A DNA stretch of 64,000 bases. It comes from Chitinophaga solisilvae. GTDB lineage: Bacteria; Bacteroidota; Bacteroidia; Chitinophagales; Chitinophagaceae. Location of the stretch: assembly GCF_009928525.1 (NCBI RefSeq), contig NZ_JAABOK010000006.1, forward strand, positions 62,001 to 126,000, read 5' to 3'. The notes below the pieces were generated by a model. That model worked only from the letters and a program-made list of their open reading frames with translations. It made no database searches and was not told where the DNA came from. Positions 62,973 through 64,000 of the stretch are shown in pieces. Position numbers and translations under genes: made by a program. Each line of letters starts with the position of its first letter. Positions within the stretch are counted from its first letter, which is position 1.

Positions 62973-63054
62973 ATTTGATATGGTTTTAAATGACTATTGG
63001 GGAAATTACGCCGGTAAAAATAAATAAGAAATCCGATAAAAAAACTATTTGTGT

Positions 63055-63101
63055 ATTAATTAAAAAAGAAAGATCCGGATGAGACAGTCTCATACCGGAT
63101 C
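63055..63101 (-). terminator. Terminator of the M28 peptidase gene
   Basis: GATCCGG/CCGGATC with an inner TGAGAC/GTCTCA stem; on the minus strand it leads into TCTTTCTTTTTT. It lies 24 bp past the M28 stop. Confidence 0.7.
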
Positions 63102-63124
63102 AATATATGATGCGCTACCCGCCT

Positions 63125-64000
63125 TTATCTTGCAGGAAGCGGTGCAATTCGTGTAGGCGTTGCCGTACCATTCACAATACTGGTGGAACTGGTGGCAATA
63201 GCTTTAATAATATCTGTAATATTTGTTACATCCAATGTAGCCAGCTCATCATCTACCGTGTGATAAAAGGTATCTTTATCGATCTGTGTGGTTGAGATCG
63301 TATGTGCAGGTACGCCCAGTCTGGCCAGGGTGGCGTTGTCCGAGCGATAGAACAGATCCTGTTCAGGATAAGGGTCCGGGTAAAAATGGAAAGCGGATCC
63401 TTCCAGGCTGCGTTGCAGGATAGTGCCGAAGTCCGATTTATCGAAGCCGGTAATGAAGGCGCTGTTCTTTCCAAATTTGGATTCCTTACCAATCATTTCA
63501 ATATTGAACATGGCTACCACCTTGGCAGGGTCCAGCTTTTCAGAGAAGTAGGAAGAGCCGTAACCACCGCTTTCTTCGGCAGTGAAAGCAACAAAGATGA
63601 TGGAGCGCGCCGGACGTTTCTTGCTGAAGTAGCTTGCCAGCGTAATCACCGCTGTGGTGCCGGAGGCGTCATCATCGGCGCCGTTGGCGATGCTGTCGCC
63701 AGCAACTGCAGGCAATACACCCAGGTGATCGTAATGCCCGGAGAATACCACATATTCATCCGGTTTGGTGCTGCCTTTAATCATACCGGCAACATTCGCA
63801 TAATCACGGCTCTTTACTTCACGCGTTACTTCCAGTGACCAGCTGGCAGTATCTGGCACCGGATCTTTTTCGTATATCAGCACTACCTGGTGTGCTGCTT
63901 CCTTAGCGATAATCTCTTCCGGGGTGTTATAAAATCTTCCGGAGAAGGAATGGGAAATACCATCGAGATAGCCGGCCATGGAAGGGTCCAGCCAGATAAC
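63125..64000 (-). CDS. M28-family zinc aminopeptidase (partial, 5' end outside window)
   Basis: At least 292 codons are visible; the frame stays open to the right edge, so the start and any signal peptide lie beyond it. M28 metal-ligand segments are visible: YVVFSGHYDHLGV, GADDDASGTTAVI, AFTAEESGGYGSSYF and a C-terminal PAHTIS. The ligand usually in a DMIG segment reads IEMIG here, a variant common in Bacteroidota M28 proteins. It removes N-terminal amino acids in the periplasm or outside the cell. The terminator at 63055-63101 ends its transcript. Confidence 0.85.
   Translation of the reverse strand, partial: VIWLDPSMAGYLDGISHSFSGRFYNTPEEIIAKEAAHQVVLIYEKDPVPDTASWSLEVTREVKSRDYANVAGMIKGSTKPDEYVVFSGHYDHLGVLPAVAGDSIANGADDDASGTTAVITLASYFSKKRPARSIIFVAFTAEESGGYGSSYFSEKLDPAKVVAMFNIEMIGKESKFGKNSAFITGFDKSDFGTILQRSLEGSAFHFYPDPYPEQDLFYRSDNATLARLGVPAHTISTTQIDKDTFYHTVDDELATLDVTNITDIIKAIATSSTSIVNGTATPTRIAPLPAR

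Overview
The window looks like chromosomal DNA of a Bacteroidota, most likely a Chitinophaga-like member of the Chitinophagaceae. The support is a SusC/SusD pair with FecR and an ECF sigma factor, a fused LpxC-FabZ, a PorX-type response regulator (REC plus PglZ), Bacteroidota-style -7 boxes (TAnnTTTG), almost no Shine-Dalgarno sequences, and tRNA genes without an encoded CCA. The taxon is inferred from gene content only.

Layout. 1-10 kb is a dense two-component region: a kinase 3' end, a REC-kinase and a REC protein on +; then, after tRNA-Ala(GGC), a five-gene minus-strand operon (1339-aa hybrid kinase, single REC, CheR, CheB, REC-PAS-kinase) with no chemoreceptor, CheA or CheW; then one more REC protein. 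10-17 kb holds an S41 peptidase, a TPR protein, an AT-rich Fic gene with a two-operator promoter, and a ROK regulator. 17.6-21.7 kb has tRNA-Leu(TAG) and tig-clpP-clpX plus a small helical protein. 21.8-28 kb (minus) has a diheme cytochrome c, an acyl-CoA dehydrogenase, an HhH protein, an MBL hydrolase, a small conserved protein and porX. 28-36 kb (plus) has an HD hydrolase, lpxD, lpxC-fabZ, lpxA, an orphan ABC ATPase, an MFS protein, an MBL hydrolase and a GroES-like protein. 36-47.5 kb has a HerA-like ATPase, a Gfo/Idh/MocA oxidoreductase, recQ, copA, tsaE, alanine dehydrogenase, uppP, a DUF3098-like protein and ftsX. 47.7-54 kb has leuS, a four-gene operon joining an Lgt-like membrane protein to a Tes/MJ0619-like radical SAM protein, and an M23 peptidase. 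54-61 kb is a SusD/SusC/FecR/sigma locus. The end has an EEP-family hydrolase, a lipoprotein and a truncated M28 peptidase.

Two observations stand out. First, at least six long palindromes (about 105-155 bp), whose arms are built from a 7-bp unit (ATTACGA), fill gaps at the 3' ends of genes and sometimes include stop codons. Copies at 1.9 kb and 45.3 kb are nearly identical in opposite orientation, loop included, so they have dispersed as units. A second family with another 7-bp unit carries nested bidirectional terminators. Second, the Lgt-like/radical SAM operon looks like an uncharacterised envelope lipid or lipoprotein modification system. Other points of interest are the Fic promoter operators, the receptor-less CheB/CheR kinase operon and a KMSKR variant in LeuS.
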